From Streptomyces agglomeratus (GTDB lineage: Bacteria > Actinomycetota > Actinomycetes > Streptomycetales > Streptomycetaceae): a stretch of 64,000 nucleotides of DNA. This document shows positions 16,424 to 26,280 of the stretch, piece after piece. The position numbers and the translations under genes are program-made. The stretch spans positions 7,012,501 to 7,076,500 of the forward strand of contig NZ_MEHJ01000001.1 in assembly GCF_001746415.1 (NCBI RefSeq). The letters run 5' to 3'. Under the pieces are notes generated by a model. It was not told the origin of the DNA. It worked only from the letters and a program-made list of their open reading frames with translations, and ran no database searches. The number at the start of each line of letters is the position of its first letter. Position 1 is the first letter of the stretch.

Positions 16424-17844
16424 CCACCCCCCAGCACGGCCCGGGCACGGCCCCGCCCCCCGGCTGCCCCGCGCACGCCGGCCCCGAAGGCGCGGGGGCC
16501 CGTACACCCCTGTACGGGCCGGACTTCGCCGCCGACCCGGCGGCGACGTACGCACACCTGCGCACCTACGGCTCCGTCGCGCCGGTGGACATCGCGCCGG
16601 GCGTCCGCGCCTGGCTCGTCACCGGCTACGAGAGCGCCCTCGAAGTGCTGCGCAGCCCGGAGCGGTTCTCCAAGGACCCGCGCCGCTGGCGCGACCTCGC
16701 CGACGGGACGGTGCCGGCGGACAGCCCGGTCGTCCCGATGATGATGTACCGGCCGAACGCGCTGTTCACCGACGGCGACGAGCACGCCCGGCTGCGCGGC
16801 GCGATCACCGACAGCCTGAGCCGCGTGGACCCGAACGCGCTGCGCGGGTACGTCGAGCAGAGCGCCGACACCCTCATCGACCGGTTCGGTCCCACGGGCC
16901 GGGCCGACCTGCTCGGCGAGTACGGGGCGATCCTGCCCCTGCTCGTCTTCAACCAGATGTTCGGCTGCCCGCCGGAGACGGGCGACAAGCTCGTCGAGGG
17001 CATGTCCGGGATCTTCGACGCCGACGCCGACTCGGAGAAGGCCAACGCGGTCCTCACCGAGGGCGTCGCCGAGCTGGTCGCCCTCAAGCGCGAGCGGCCC
17101 GGGGCGGACGTGACGTCCTGGCTGATGGCGCACCCGGCGCGGCTCACGGACGAGGAGATGATGCATCAGCTCGTCGTCCTCATGGGCGCGGGCACCGAAC
17201 CCCAGCAGAACCTCATCTGCAACGGGCTGCGGCTGCTGCTGTCCGACGACCGGTTCGCCGGCGACCTGGCCGGCGGCAGCATGCCCGTCGAGGACGCGCT
17301 CGACGAGGTGCTGTGGACGGACCCGCCGATGGCCAACTACGCCGTCCACTACCCGCTGCACGACCTGGAGCTGGACGGTATCGAGCTGCGCGCGGGCGAA
17401 CCCGTCCTGATCAGCCTGGCCGCTGCGAACACCGACCCCGCCCTCGCCGGTGACCGGCGCGGCGGCAACCGCGCTCACCTGGCCTGGAGCGCGGGCGCGC
17501 ACACCTGCCCGGCCAAGAGCCCCGCACGGCTGATCGCCGCGGTCGCCGTGGAGAAACTCCTCGACCGCCTCCCGGATACCGAACTCGCCGTAGGGGTAGA
17601 GCGGTTGGAGTGGCGGCAAGGGCCCTTCCACCGGGCCCTTGCCGCCCTGCCTGTGCGCTTCCTCCCGATCACCCAGCCGGTCACCACGGACGAGCCCTCT
17701 GGAGCCAGTACATGGAACACGAATCCCGCCCCCTCGTCATCGACCCCTCCGGTACCGACATCCACGGGGAGGGAGCCCGCATCCGCGAACGCGGGCCGGC
17801 GGCGCTGGTGGAGCTCCCTGGCCAGGTGGTGGCATGGGCGGTAA
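16420..17844 (+). CDS. CYP157-type cytochrome P450 lacking the ExxR motif
   Basis: The 474-aa protein has P450 features: the helix-C region [10 protein letters not shown], an I-helix with MGAGTEPQQ in place of the usual AGxxTT, and the heme-ligand loop [10 protein letters not shown] with Cys363. In the K-helix the universal ExxR is replaced by E-V-L-W (residues 296-299). Loss of ExxR is the known hallmark of the CYP157 family, whose members sit in conservons next to CYP154 genes, as here. The fold may still bind heme, but the substrate is unknown and catalysis or a redox-sensing role is open. The frame runs 133 bases into the next P450 gene, adding a Ser/Thr/Pro-rich tail that ends in [15 protein letters not shown]. 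Confidence 0.88.
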   Translation: MTTPQHGPGTAPPPGCPAHAGPEGAGARTPLYGPDFAADPAATYAHLRTYGSVAPVDIAPGVRAWLVTGYESALEVLRSPERFSKDPRRWRDLADGTVPADSPVVPMMMYRPNALFTDGDEHARLRGAITDSLSRVDPNALRGYVEQSADTLIDRFGPTGRADLLGEYGAILPLLVFNQMFGCPPETGDKLVEGMSGIFDADADSEKANAVLTEGVAELVALKRERPGADVTSWLMAHPARLTDEEMMHQLVVLMGAGTEPQQNLICNGLRLLLSDDRFAGDLAGGSMPVEDALDEVLWTDPPMANYAVHYPLHDLELDGIELRAGEPVLISLAAANTDPALAGDRRGGNRAHLAWSAGAHTCPAKSPARLIAAVAVEKLLDRLPDTELAVGVERLEWRQGPFHRALAALPVRFLPITQPVTTDEPSGASTWNTNPAPSSSTPPVPTSTGREPASANAGRRRWWSSLARWWHGR

Positions 17845-18959
17845 GTGACCACGCGCTGCTCAAGGAACTGCTCACCGACCCCCGGGTGTCGAAGGACCCC
17901 AGGCAGCACTGGCCCGCGTGGATCAACGGGGAGATAACCCCGGACTGGCCGCTGTTCACCTGGGTCGCCGTGACCAACATGTTCACCGCGTACGGAAACG
18001 ACCACAGGCGGCTGCGCAAGCTCGTCTCCACGGCGTTCACCGCGCGCGCCACCGAGGCCCTGCGCCCGCGTATCGAGCGCATGACCGCCGATCTGCTCGA
18101 CGGCCTCGCCGCGGCCCCGGCGGGGCAGGTGGTGGATCTGCGCGAGGAGTACTGCTACCCGATCCCCATCCAGGTGATCTGCGAGCTGTTCGGCGTCAGC
18201 GACGAAGGCACGCGCAAGGAACTGCGCCGCCTGGTGGACGGCATCTTCAACACCGCCGCCTCCGCCGAGGAGGCCGCAGCCACCTTCCAGGGGATCCACA
18301 CCGTCCTGTCCGACCTGGTCGCGCTCAAGCGGCGGACGCCGGGCGACGACATGACCAGTGTCCTGATCGCCGCGCGGGAGGAGGACGGCGAGCGGCTCAC
18401 CGAAGCCGAACTCGTCGACACCCTGCTCCTGGTGATCAGCGCCGGCCACGAGACCACGGTCAACCTGCTCGACAACGCGATCCACGCCCTGCTGACCCAC
18501 CCGGACCAGCTCGAACTGGTCCGCTCCGGCGGGGCCACCTGGAACGACGTGATCGAGGAGACGCTGCGCGTCCAGGCGCCGGTGGCCACCCTGCCCCTGC
18601 GTTACGCGGTGGAGGACATCGAGACGGCGGGCGTGACCATCAAGAAGGGTGACGCGATCCTCGCCGCGTACGCCGCCGCCGGGCGCAACCCGGCGCTCCA
18701 CGGCGAGGACGCGGACCGGTTCGACGTCACGCGGCTGAACAAGGAGCACCTCGCCTTCGGGCACGGCGTGCACTTCTGCCTGGGAGCGCCGCTGGCCCGG
18801 CTGGAGGCGCAGATCGCCCTGCCCGCGCTCTTCGAGCGCTTCCCCGGCCTGGCCGCGGCCACCCCGGCGGAGGGGCTGGCGCAGGTCGCGTCGTTCATCT
18901 CCAACGGCCACCGCAGCCTGCCCGTGCTCCTGAAGGGCGAGGCGCGGCCGGCCGGCTGA
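17712..18959 (+). CDS. CYP154-type cytochrome P450
   Basis: The 415-aa soluble P450 keeps all canonical motifs: I-helix ISAGHETT, K-helix E-T-L-R (Glu283-Arg286) and heme-ligand loop [10 protein letters not shown] (Cys356). It is the usual partner of the ExxR-less CYP157 in conservons; CYP154 enzymes hydroxylate or couple small hydrophobic substrates such as steroids or polyketide precursors, but no substrate can be assigned from sequence. ATG at 17712 follows TGGAGCC and lies within the last 133 bases of the upstream P450 gene, implying translational coupling. A strong terminator follows 18 bases after the stop. Confidence 0.92.
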   Translation: MEHESRPLVIDPSGTDIHGEGARIRERGPAALVELPGQVVAWAVSDHALLKELLTDPRVSKDPRQHWPAWINGEITPDWPLFTWVAVTNMFTAYGNDHRRLRKLVSTAFTARATEALRPRIERMTADLLDGLAAAPAGQVVDLREEYCYPIPIQVICELFGVSDEGTRKELRRLVDGIFNTAASAEEAAATFQGIHTVLSDLVALKRRTPGDDMTSVLIAAREEDGERLTEAELVDTLLLVISAGHETTVNLLDNAIHALLTHPDQLELVRSGGATWNDVIEETLRVQAPVATLPLRYAVEDIETAGVTIKKGDAILAAYAAAGRNPALHGEDADRFDVTRLNKEHLAFGHGVHFCLGAPLARLEAQIALPALFERFPGLAAATPAEGLAQVASFISNGHRSLPVLLKGEARPAG

Positions 18960-18977
18960 CGCGCCTGCCCCGTCAGC

Positions 18978-19016
18978 AGAGGGAGGAGAACCGCTTCGTG
19001 CGGCTCTCCTCCCTCT
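18978..19016 (+). terminator. Intrinsic terminator of conservon 1 operon
   Basis: AGAGGGAGGAG pairs with CTCCTCCCTCT, and the stem continues through one mismatch to CCGC/GCGG around the loop TTCGT, giving about 16 pairs. It lies 18 bp after the CYP154 stop and closes the cvnABCD-P450 operon. Confidence 0.8.
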
Positions 19017-19250
19017 CGCTTGTCCGGCACCGTGCCGGGCCGGGGCAAGGGGAGGGGGGAGGGGCGGGGAGTCCGGCGGAGACAGGTGATTCCACCGATG
19101 CCCGCGCGCCGTACGTACGGAGACAGTGGCACCCGCCAGCGAACACGGCGGTGCCCGCCCCCACGTACGACCGGCCACAGCCCTCGGCGACGAGTGCGTC
19201 GCGCCGGTCACGGCCATCGGCACCGCCACGACCGAGAGGACGACTCAGTC

Positions 19251-20186
19251 GTGCAGCAGTTCAGCAGTGAGACCATCCGGAACGCTCCCGCCCACCGCCG
19301 ACGCGGGAGCGGCCGCCTGCGGTCGCTCGTGGCCGGCCTGGCGGCGCTCCTCGCCGTCGGCGGGCTCAGCTCCGTCGCCACCCCCGCCGCCCAGGCGGCC
19401 GACAACCCGTACGAGCGCGGCCCCGCCCCTACCACAGCGAGCATCGAGGCGCCGAACGGCCCGTACGCGGTCTCGCAGACCTCCGTCTCCTCCCTGAGCG
19501 TCACCGGCTTCGGCGGCGGGACGGTCTACTACCCGACCACCACCGGCGACGGCACTTTCGGCGCTGTGGCCATCTCGCCCGGCTTCACCGCCGGTGAGTC
19601 GTCCATCGCCTGGCTCGGTCCGCGACTCGCCTCCCAGGGCTTCGTCGTCTTCACCATCGGCACCCTCACCCGGTACGACCAGCCGGACAGCAGAGGCAGC
19701 CAACTCCTGGCCGCACTCGATTACCTGACCCAGCGCAGCACCGTACGCGCCCGGATCGACAGCGGCAGGCTGGGCGTGATGGGTCACTCCATGGGCGGCG
19801 GCGGCTCACTGGAGGCTGCGAAGAGCCGGCCCTCCCTCCAGGCGGCCATTCCGCTCACCGGGTGGAACACCGACAAGACCTGGCCGGAGATAAAGACCCC
19901 GACCCTGGTCGTGGGGGCCGACGGTGACACGGTCGCGTCGGTCGGCTCGCACTCCGAGCCCTTCTACGAGAGCCTGCCGTCCTCGCTCGACAAGGCGTAC
20001 CTGGAACTCAACAACGCGACGCACTTCACGCCGAACACGTCCAACACCACCATCGCGAAGTACAGCATTTCGTGGCTCAAGCGGTTCATCGACAACGACA
20101 CCCGCTACGAGCAGTTCCTCTGCCCGCTGCCGCGCCCGAGCCTGACCATCGAGGAGTACCGCGGCAACTGCCCGCACACCTCCTGA
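19251..20186 (+). CDS. Secreted cutinase / polyester (PET) hydrolase-type enzyme
   Basis: The 311-aa precursor starts at GTG 19251 (AGAGGA upstream) and has a signal peptide ending near [10 protein letters not shown]; the mature protein opens with [10 protein letters not shown], the classic start of actinomycete cutinases. It has the alpha/beta hydrolase triad Ser180 (GHSMGGGG), Asp226 (GADGDTVAS) and His258 (NNATHFTP), the oxyanion segment [11 protein letters not shown] and GWNTDKTW containing the aromatic-clamp tryptophan. A C-terminal disulfide is expected between Cys291 and Cys307. Such enzymes hydrolyse cutin, short-chain triglycerides and aliphatic or aromatic polyesters outside the cell. 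The gene stands alone between two hairpins; the adjacent LuxR regulator is a possible but unproven controller. Confidence 0.92.
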   Translation: MQQFSSETIRNAPAHRRRGSGRLRSLVAGLAALLAVGGLSSVATPAAQAADNPYERGPAPTTASIEAPNGPYAVSQTSVSSLSVTGFGGGTVYYPTTTGDGTFGAVAISPGFTAGESSIAWLGPRLASQGFVVFTIGTLTRYDQPDSRGSQLLAALDYLTQRSTVRARIDSGRLGVMGHSMGGGGSLEAAKSRPSLQAAIPLTGWNTDKTWPEIKTPTLVVGADGDTVASVGSHSEPFYESLPSSLDKAYLELNNATHFTPNTSNTTIAKYSISWLKRFIDNDTRYEQFLCPLPRPSLTIEEYRGNCPHTS

Positions 20187-20203
20187 CGTTCGCCGGCCAT
20201 CCG

Positions 20204-20244
20204 GTGCCGGTGCCGGCCGCGTGCCCCGCGGCCGGCACCGGCAC
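20204..20244 (+). terminator. Terminator of cutinase gene
   Basis: A perfect 18-bp stem (GTGCCGGTGCCGGCCGCG and its complement) closes on the loop TGCCC, 18 bases after the cutinase stop. No U-run follows, as is common in this GC range. Confidence 0.85.
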
Positions 20245-20437
20245 ACCGCTTCCCCGGGCCGTGTGCGCCGGCACAGACTTGGCCCGCCGCCGCTGGGCGC
20301 GCGCCCAGCCAAGACCTGCTCGGACCGCCGTCTCCCCAGGTGAGAGGGGGGACAGGGCCTCCCGCGCGGTAACGGACAGAAGGCTTCCGTCTCTGCTTAC
20401 GCGGACGTAACGTGACGGCCGTGACCGGGATACGACC

Positions 20438-23293
20438 GTGAGCGTTCCGCACCGGCTGTACGGCCGGCGTTCCGAACTCGAAGCCGTGGCAGCCCTGTCG
20501 GACCGGCTGCGCTCCGGCCACGGCGGCGCGCTGCTGTTCGCGGCGGAGCCCGGCCTCGGCCGCACCGCCCTCCTGCGCCGGGCCGCGCTCGGCTTCACAG
20601 CGGGTCCCGTCCTGCACACCGGAGCCGTACCGGCCGAGAGCGCACTCCCGTACAGCGGTGTGCACGCGCTGCTGTGCGCCGCCGGCGATGTGCCCGGCGC
20701 CCCGTCCGCCGGCATCCTGCCCGCCGGTCTCGAACCCGGCGGACTGCTGGAGCTGCTGTCCGGCCTCGCCGCCGGGCGGCCCCTGCTGGTCTGCGTCGAC
20801 GACGCGCACCTGTGGGACGCACCGTCGCGCGCCGCTCTCGGCTTCGCCGCCCGGCGCCCGGACGCCCTGCGCTCCGTCGGGCTGCTGCTCTCGGCGGCCG
20901 CACACCGCGCACAGGACCCGGACTTCGCCGGACTGCCCGCCGTCCGCCTCGGTCCGCTGACCGAACGCGCCGCGGGGGACCTGCTGGACGAGCTGGCGGG
21001 GGAGGGGACGGACCCCGCCGTACGGGAGGCACTGCTGCACGAGGCCGAGGGCAACCCGGCCCTGCTGAAGGTACTGGCCGGCCGCCTGTCACCGGCCCAG
21101 CTCTCCGGGCACGCCCCGCTGCCCCGGCCGCTCGCCGACGCGGACGCGCTGTCGCGCACCGTGGGCGGCAGGCTGGCCGCGCTGCCGCCGGACACCGCGT
21201 TCGTACTGCTGCTGGCGGCCGCCGCCGAGGAGCAGGCGCCGGGCGCCGCCGGAGCCGACGCGAACCTCGTGCTGCGCGCCGCCCGCTCCGCCGGCATCGG
21301 CCCGGCGGCGCTGGACGCCCCGGAGGCGGCAGGGGTGGCGCGCTGCGACGGCGACCTGATCCGCTTCGTGAACCCGCTGCTGCGACGCGCCGTGCACGCC
21401 GGGGCCTCCGCCGCCCGTCGCCGCGCCGCCCACCGGCTGCTCGCCGGGGCGCTCGGCGGTGACGGGCACCGCCTCCCGCGCCTGCTGCACCACGCGCTGG
21501 CCGCAGACGGCCCCGACCCGCGCCTCGCCGGGGACCTGGCCGCGGCCGCCGCCGCGCCGGACCCGTGGGTCCCGGCCCTCCAGCGCTCACTGGCCCTCGC
21601 CCGGGCGGCCGAGCTCACCACCGCCGACGACAGCGCCCGTACGGCCCGCACCACGGCGGCCGCCGAGCACGCGAGGCTCGCCGGGTGCCCGCACCGGGCG
21701 CGGGAGTTGCTGGCCGCCGCCCCCGAGGGGGCGGCCCACGACGCTGTACGCGGCCGGGCCGAACTCGTCCGGGGCGCCCTGGCGATGGGCGACGGCCCCG
21801 CCGGTGACGCGTACGGGGCGTTGCTGGTCGCCGCCGGGCTGCTCAGCCCGTACGACCCGCACCACGCTCTCGCGGCGCGCCTCGGCGCCATGGAAGCGGC
21901 CTGGGTGGCGGGCGACGCGGCGGCCTGCGTGGCCGCGCTCGGCGGCGCCGATCCAGCGCTCGGCGGCGCCGATCCCGTGCCGGCCGGGCCCGCGCCGCGT
22001 ACCGCGCCGGCCGGGACCGCTCCGTACGCCGCAGGACAGGGCGCGTGCCCGCACGCCCCGACGGCGCGCCCGCCGTCGGCCGCCCCCGGGGGGAGCGGGA
22101 CGTACGACGACTACCGGGCCGGAATGCTGGCCGCCCTCCAGGCACGGCCCGAGCAGGCCAGGGGGCCGCTGCGGCGGGTACTGGAGCGGGCCGTGCACGA
22201 CGACGACCCGCAGCGGCTGCTGCGCGCCGGGGCCGCCGCGCTCGTCCTCGGTGACATCACGGCCGCGTGCCGCCTCCACACGCGGGGTCTCGCCGTCGGC
22301 CGGGCCAGGGGCCTGGTCGCCCTGGTGCCCCGGCTCCTGGAGCACCTGGCGTACGCCGAGTTACGGGCCGGACGCCACGCCCGGGCCGGTGCGCACGCGA
22401 GGGAGGGCCTGCGCGCCGCCCACCGCGCCGGCCAGCGCAACGCCGCCGCCCACCAGCACGCGATCCTCGCCCTGGTCGCCTCGGTCGAGAGCGACGCCGG
22501 GGCCGTGGCAGGCCATGTCGCGGCGGCCCTGGCGATCGCCGGTCCGCACGGCCTCGCCCAGGCCGCCACCTTGGCCGAATGGGCCTCGGGGCGGGCCGAC
22601 CTGGGGCGGGGACGGCCGGTCGAAGCCGCCGCGCGGCTCGGCCCGCTGGTACGGGCGGGCCCGCGCCGGGGCCACTTCGCCGTCCGGATGCTGGCCGTGC
22701 CCTGTTTCGTCGAAGCCGCCGCGCTGGCCGGGCACCCCGACGACGCGCGCGGCGCCGTCGAGGAGTTCGCGGCCTGGGCCGCCCACGGCGGAGACCCGCA
22801 GGCCCCCGCGCTGCTCGCCCGCTGCCGGGCACTGCTCGCGGACCCCGGTGAGGCCGACGCGCTGTACGCCCGGGCGCTGGCCGGTCACGAACTGGCGGAC
22901 GGCGACTTCGAGTGGGCCCGTACCCAGCTGCTCTACGGGAAGTGGCTGCGCCGCCGGCGCCGTCCGGGCGAGGCGCGGGTCCGCCTGAGAGACGCACTGG
23001 TGGCCTTCGAGCGTTCCGGTGCACGTACCTGGGTGGACCAGGCGCGAGCGGAGCTGCGCGCCACCGGCGACGTGGCGGGCGGCGAACCGGTGGGGGCGCT
23101 GTCCTGTCTGACGCCCCAGCAGCTGCGGATCGCCCACTGCGTGGCGGAGGGGGCGACCAACCGCGAGGTGGCGCGGCGCCTTTCCGTCAGCCCCAGGACC
23201 GTCGACCACCACCTGCGCAACGTCTTCGCGCAGCTCGGTGTGCGCTCCCGGGTGGAGCTGTGCCGGCTGGTCGACCGTGCCGGCGCCCCGTGA
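20438..23293 (+). CDS. LuxR-family (LAL-type) transcriptional regulator with TTA codon
   Basis: The 951-aa regulator has an N-terminal AAA-type ATPase module, a long Ala-rich helical middle and a C-terminal LuxR helix-turn-helix (LTPQQLRIAHCVAEGATNREVARRLSVSPRTVDHHLRNVFAQLGVRSR). The Walker A reads EPGLGRTALL, with Arg where Lys is usual, while Walker B (LLVCVDDAHLWD) is intact. Codon 642 (22361-22363) is TTA, making this gene a candidate for control by the bldA leucyl-tRNA. Around residue 508 a short tandem repeat (ALGGADPALGGADP) and a Pro-rich insert interrupt the helical part. The start is GTG at 20438; a nine-codon frame from GTG 20412 ends in a TGA overlapping it. LAL proteins activate pathway genes in bulk; targets here may include the flanking cutinase. 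Confidence 0.9.
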   Translation: MSVPHRLYGRRSELEAVAALSDRLRSGHGGALLFAAEPGLGRTALLRRAALGFTAGPVLHTGAVPAESALPYSGVHALLCAAGDVPGAPSAGILPAGLEPGGLLELLSGLAAGRPLLVCVDDAHLWDAPSRAALGFAARRPDALRSVGLLLSAAAHRAQDPDFAGLPAVRLGPLTERAAGDLLDELAGEGTDPAVREALLHEAEGNPALLKVLAGRLSPAQLSGHAPLPRPLADADALSRTVGGRLAALPPDTAFVLLLAAAAEEQAPGAAGADANLVLRAARSAGIGPAALDAPEAAGVARCDGDLIRFVNPLLRRAVHAGASAARRRAAHRLLAGALGGDGHRLPRLLHHALAADGPDPRLAGDLAAAAAAPDPWVPALQRSLALARAAELTTADDSARTARTTAAAEHARLAGCPHRARELLAAAPEGAAHDAVRGRAELVRGALAMGDGPAGDAYGALLVAAGLLSPYDPHHALAARLGAMEAAWVAGDAAACVAALGGADPALGGADPVPAGPAPRTAPAGTAPYAAGQGACPHAPTARPPSAAPGGSGTYDDYRAGMLAALQARPEQARGPLRRVLERAVHDDDPQRLLRAGAAALVLGDITAACRLHTRGLAVGRARGLVALVPRLLEHLAYAELRAGRHARAGAHAREGLRAAHRAGQRNAAAHQHAILALVASVESDAGAVAGHVAAALAIAGPHGLAQAATLAEWASGRADLGRGRPVEAAARLGPLVRAGPRRGHFAVRMLAVPCFVEAAALAGHPDDARGAVEEFAAWAAHGGDPQAPALLARCRALLADPGEADALYARALAGHELADGDFEWARTQLLYGKWLRRRRRPGEARVRLRDALVAFERSGARTWVDQARAELRATGDVAGGEPVGALSCLTPQQLRIAHCVAEGATNREVARRLSVSPRTVDHHLRNVFAQLGVRSRVELCRLVDRAGAP

Positions 23294-23542
23294 CGCGCGC
23301 ACCCGGCGGGCGCCGCACGGCGTACCGGTCGAACTCCGGCACGGCCCCCGGCCCGCGACGCCCCCTGCCGCAGTTACCACGTAGTGATCGCGGAGGCAAC
23401 CACTCCCTTTCCTGGCGTGGCTGGTTATGATCTGCATCCCCACGTCTGCACCCCGGTCCGGCGCCGTCCCAAGTCCCGCTCCCCGTCTCGCGCCGGCCCG
23501 GCCGCTCGCTGTTCTTCCGCTCTCCCGCGTCCCCGAGGACTG

Positions 23543-25879
23543 ATGTCTCCCATAGAACCCGAAGGCTCACGAGATACGTCGAAAAACCGTCGCCGGCGAA
23601 CCGTTCGCCTGCGCACCCTGCTCATCTGCTTGGCGGTCGTCCCCACCGTCGCGATGAGCGCCCAGGCCGTAGTGACCGCGGAACGGCTGCGGGGACAGTC
23701 GGAACACCTGCGCGCCGACGTGGCGGCCGGTGAGCGGATCGGCGTACCCGTGTACAGACTCATGGTCGCGTTGCAGGCCGAGCGCAGTACGACGGCCGCG
23801 CGGCGGGCGGGCTCCGCGGTCTCCGCGGGCGACGTCAGGGACGTACGCGCGGCGACGGACCGCGCCGCGGCCGAGTTCCGCACGGCGGGCGGCGACCGGG
23901 CGGAGTCCGGGCAGCGGGACCACCACCTCGTCCGGGTGCGGGAGAGTCTCGACGACCTCGACGCCCAGCGCGAGCGCGCCGATGCCCGCAGCGCCGGAGC
24001 CGACCGTACGATCGGCTACTTCAACGGCGTGATCGACGAGGCGATCCACGTCTACCAGCAGGAGTTCAGCCACACCCAGGACGCCGAGCTCACTCAGGAG
24101 AGCCGGCTCGTCGCCACCATGTTCTCGGCCTCGGAGCTGCTGGCGCGCGAGGAGACCATCCTCGCGTCGGCCGGGCCGTCGAGGGAGCTGACGGCATCGC
24201 GGTTCGCCGAGTACGTCAACGCCGTCGGAGCCCACAGGTACTTGTACGACACGTCGATCGTGCCGTACCTGGCCGCCGAGGACAGGGCGTCGTTCCGGCG
24301 GATCACCGGCTCGGGCGCGTGGCAGGCCAAGACCCGCATCGAGAACGTCGTGATGTCCGGCCACGAGGACATCGCGACCGGTGTGCGACTGCCGCTGGAG
24401 GCAGCCGGCTGGCGGACGGCGCACGACAAGCTGGCGGGGGAGCTGGCCACGTTCAACGCCGACCGGTCGCGGGGCGTGCTCGAACGCGCCGACGCCAAGG
24501 CGGACGAACTGGAGACGGAGGTCGCCCGGCTGGTCGCGGGAAGCGGCGGGACGCTGCTGCTCGTCGCCGGCGTCGTCGTGTTCACCACGCGCACGGTCCT
24601 GCGCCGCCTGCGCGCGCTGCACGAGCGCACGGTGGCCGTCGCCGAGGAGACGCTGCCCGACGTCGTGGCCCGGTTGCAGCGCGGGCAGCCCGTCGACGCC
24701 GACACGCTGCCCGCCCCGACCGGGGCCCAGGACGAGGTCGGACGGATCAGCGACGCGTTCGCCAGGGTCGTCGCCGTGTCCGTCGACGGACACCGGCAGC
24801 TCGCGGACGAGCGCCAGGGGTTCGGCATGTTCGCCGCGGGCATCGCCTCCCGTACCGGCAACCTGGTCAGCCGTCAGCTGAGCCTCACCGAGGACCTCCA
24901 GGACACCTTCGGCCACAACGAGGCACTCCTCGCCCAGCTGATGCGCTCCGACCAGCTGACGGTGGGCATGCGGAGGCAGATCGAGAACCTGCTCATCCTC
25001 TCGGGCGGCGAGATCCCCGACCCGCACACCGAGCCCATGCGCGTCGCCGACCTGCTCCGCGAGGCCGCCGCGGAGGTCGAGGACTTCCGGCGGATCGAAC
25101 GGCAGGCCCTGGACGAGATCAGCGTCGAGCCACGCGTGATCAGCCAGATCAGCCACCTGCTCGCGGAACTGCTGGACAACGCCACCCGGTTCTCCCCGCC
25201 GAGGTCGAAGGTCGTCATCCGGGCCGAGCTGGTGGCCGACGGGCTGTCCGTCGAGATCGAGGACCGCGGCCCGCGTGTCACCGCCGCGAGCTACGAGGAG
25301 ATGAACCGGCGCCTGCACTCCGCTCCGCCGTACGCCGTCCTGGCCCGCAACGCGCACCGCCTCGGCCTCTTCGTCGTCGGCCACCTCGCCGACCAGCTCC
25401 CCGCCACGGTCACGCTGCGCCGTTCGGTGTACGGAGGGACATCGGCCGTGGTCGTCGTTCCCGGGGAACTGCTCGTGCCCACGGAGCCGGAACCGGCACC
25501 CGAGGCGCCGCCGGCGCCCGTGCGGGCCGTCCCCCCGCAGGACGCTGCCGCCCCGCGCCGCCTCGAAGTACGCAAGCCCGGACCGGCCCAGGCGAAGACC
25601 GGACTGCCGAGCCGCCGGACACACGAACGTCCGCGGGAAACGGCGCTGGAGCGGTCGCCGGAGCGCACACCTCCGGCCCCGCGGGCCGGGGGATCCCGGC
25701 CCGCCCTCCCCGAGCGCGTACCGCACACCCATATCGCCGAACAGCTCCGCGAGCCGCGCGCACCGGAAGCAACGGCCGGTCAGGAAGCGGCGACGCCCGA
25801 AGAGGTGGCCGACGCCTGGACCGACTACGAACAAGGGACCCGGAAAGTGGAAGCAGAGCTCCGACAGGACCAGCCATGA
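23543..25879 (+). CDS. cvnA: Conservon sensor kinase-like CvnA with NIT domain (conservon 2)
   Basis: The 778-aa protein has a basic N-terminus, a membrane helix (TLLICLAVVPTVAMSAQAVV), a nitrate/nitrite-sensing (NIT)-type extracellular region of about 300 residues (RLMVALQAERSTTAARR... is its typical opening), a second helix ([19 protein letters not shown]), a HAMP-like stretch and a GHKL ATPase with LLAELLDNATRFSPP. The tail is Pro/Arg-rich. The second G-box (EDRGPRV) departs from the usual DxGxG, so ATP turnover is uncertain. ATG at 23543 follows GAGGAC. It would sense an external signal and pass it to CvnB-D. Stop overlaps cvnB (ATGA). Confidence 0.9.
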   Translation: MSPIEPEGSRDTSKNRRRRTVRLRTLLICLAVVPTVAMSAQAVVTAERLRGQSEHLRADVAAGERIGVPVYRLMVALQAERSTTAARRAGSAVSAGDVRDVRAATDRAAAEFRTAGGDRAESGQRDHHLVRVRESLDDLDAQRERADARSAGADRTIGYFNGVIDEAIHVYQQEFSHTQDAELTQESRLVATMFSASELLAREETILASAGPSRELTASRFAEYVNAVGAHRYLYDTSIVPYLAAEDRASFRRITGSGAWQAKTRIENVVMSGHEDIATGVRLPLEAAGWRTAHDKLAGELATFNADRSRGVLERADAKADELETEVARLVAGSGGTLLLVAGVVVFTTRTVLRRLRALHERTVAVAEETLPDVVARLQRGQPVDADTLPAPTGAQDEVGRISDAFARVVAVSVDGHRQLADERQGFGMFAAGIASRTGNLVSRQLSLTEDLQDTFGHNEALLAQLMRSDQLTVGMRRQIENLLILSGGEIPDPHTEPMRVADLLREAAAEVEDFRRIERQALDEISVEPRVISQISHLLAELLDNATRFSPPRSKVVIRAELVADGLSVEIEDRGPRVTAASYEEMNRRLHSAPPYAVLARNAHRLGLFVVGHLADQLPATVTLRRSVYGGTSAVVVVPGELLVPTEPEPAPEAPPAPVRAVPPQDAAAPRRLEVRKPGPAQAKTGLPSRRTHERPRETALERSPERTPPAPRAGGSRPALPERVPHTHIAEQLREPRAPEATAGQEAATPEEVADAWTDYEQGTRKVEAELRQDQP

Positions 25880-26280
25880 CGAATACATCGAACGACATGA
25901 TCTACAGCATCCTGGACAACAACCTGACCAGGATCGCCGGCATTCAGGGGGCCGTGCTCCTCTCCAACGACGGCATCAAGCTCAGCGCCTACCTGCTGGA
26001 ACGCGACCAGGCCGAGCGCATAGCCGCCGCGTCCTCCGGAATCGCGGCCACCATGAAGGCGATCTCCCGGGAGATCGACGGCGGCGGGGTGATCCGCCAG
26101 CTGGTCGAGATGGACGACCGCTATCTGTGCATCGTGGGCTGCGGCGAGGGCAGCACGCTCATCGTCGTCACCTCCCGCAAGGCGCGGCTGGGCGAGCTGG
26201 GCGGTGAGGCGGTACGGACCGCCCAGGCGCTCGGTGAATGGCTGGGCACACCTGAGCGCAACCCGGTGCTCCCGTCCTGA
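25876..26280 (+). CDS. cvnB: Conservon roadblock/LC7 protein CvnB (conservon 2)
   Basis: The 134-aa protein is almost entirely a roadblock/LC7 domain: LDNNLTRIAGIQGAVLLSNDGIKLS at the start, a central helix DQAERIAAASSGIAATMKA and VEMDDRYLCIVGCGEGSTLIVV. It should dimerise and partner the GTPase CvnD. It overlaps cvnA by four bases and shares one base with cvnC (TGATG at 26278-26282). Confidence 0.92.
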   Translation: MTNTSNDMIYSILDNNLTRIAGIQGAVLLSNDGIKLSAYLLERDQAERIAAASSGIAATMKAISREIDGGGVIRQLVEMDDRYLCIVGCGEGSTLIVVTSRKARLGELGGEAVRTAQALGEWLGTPERNPVLPS

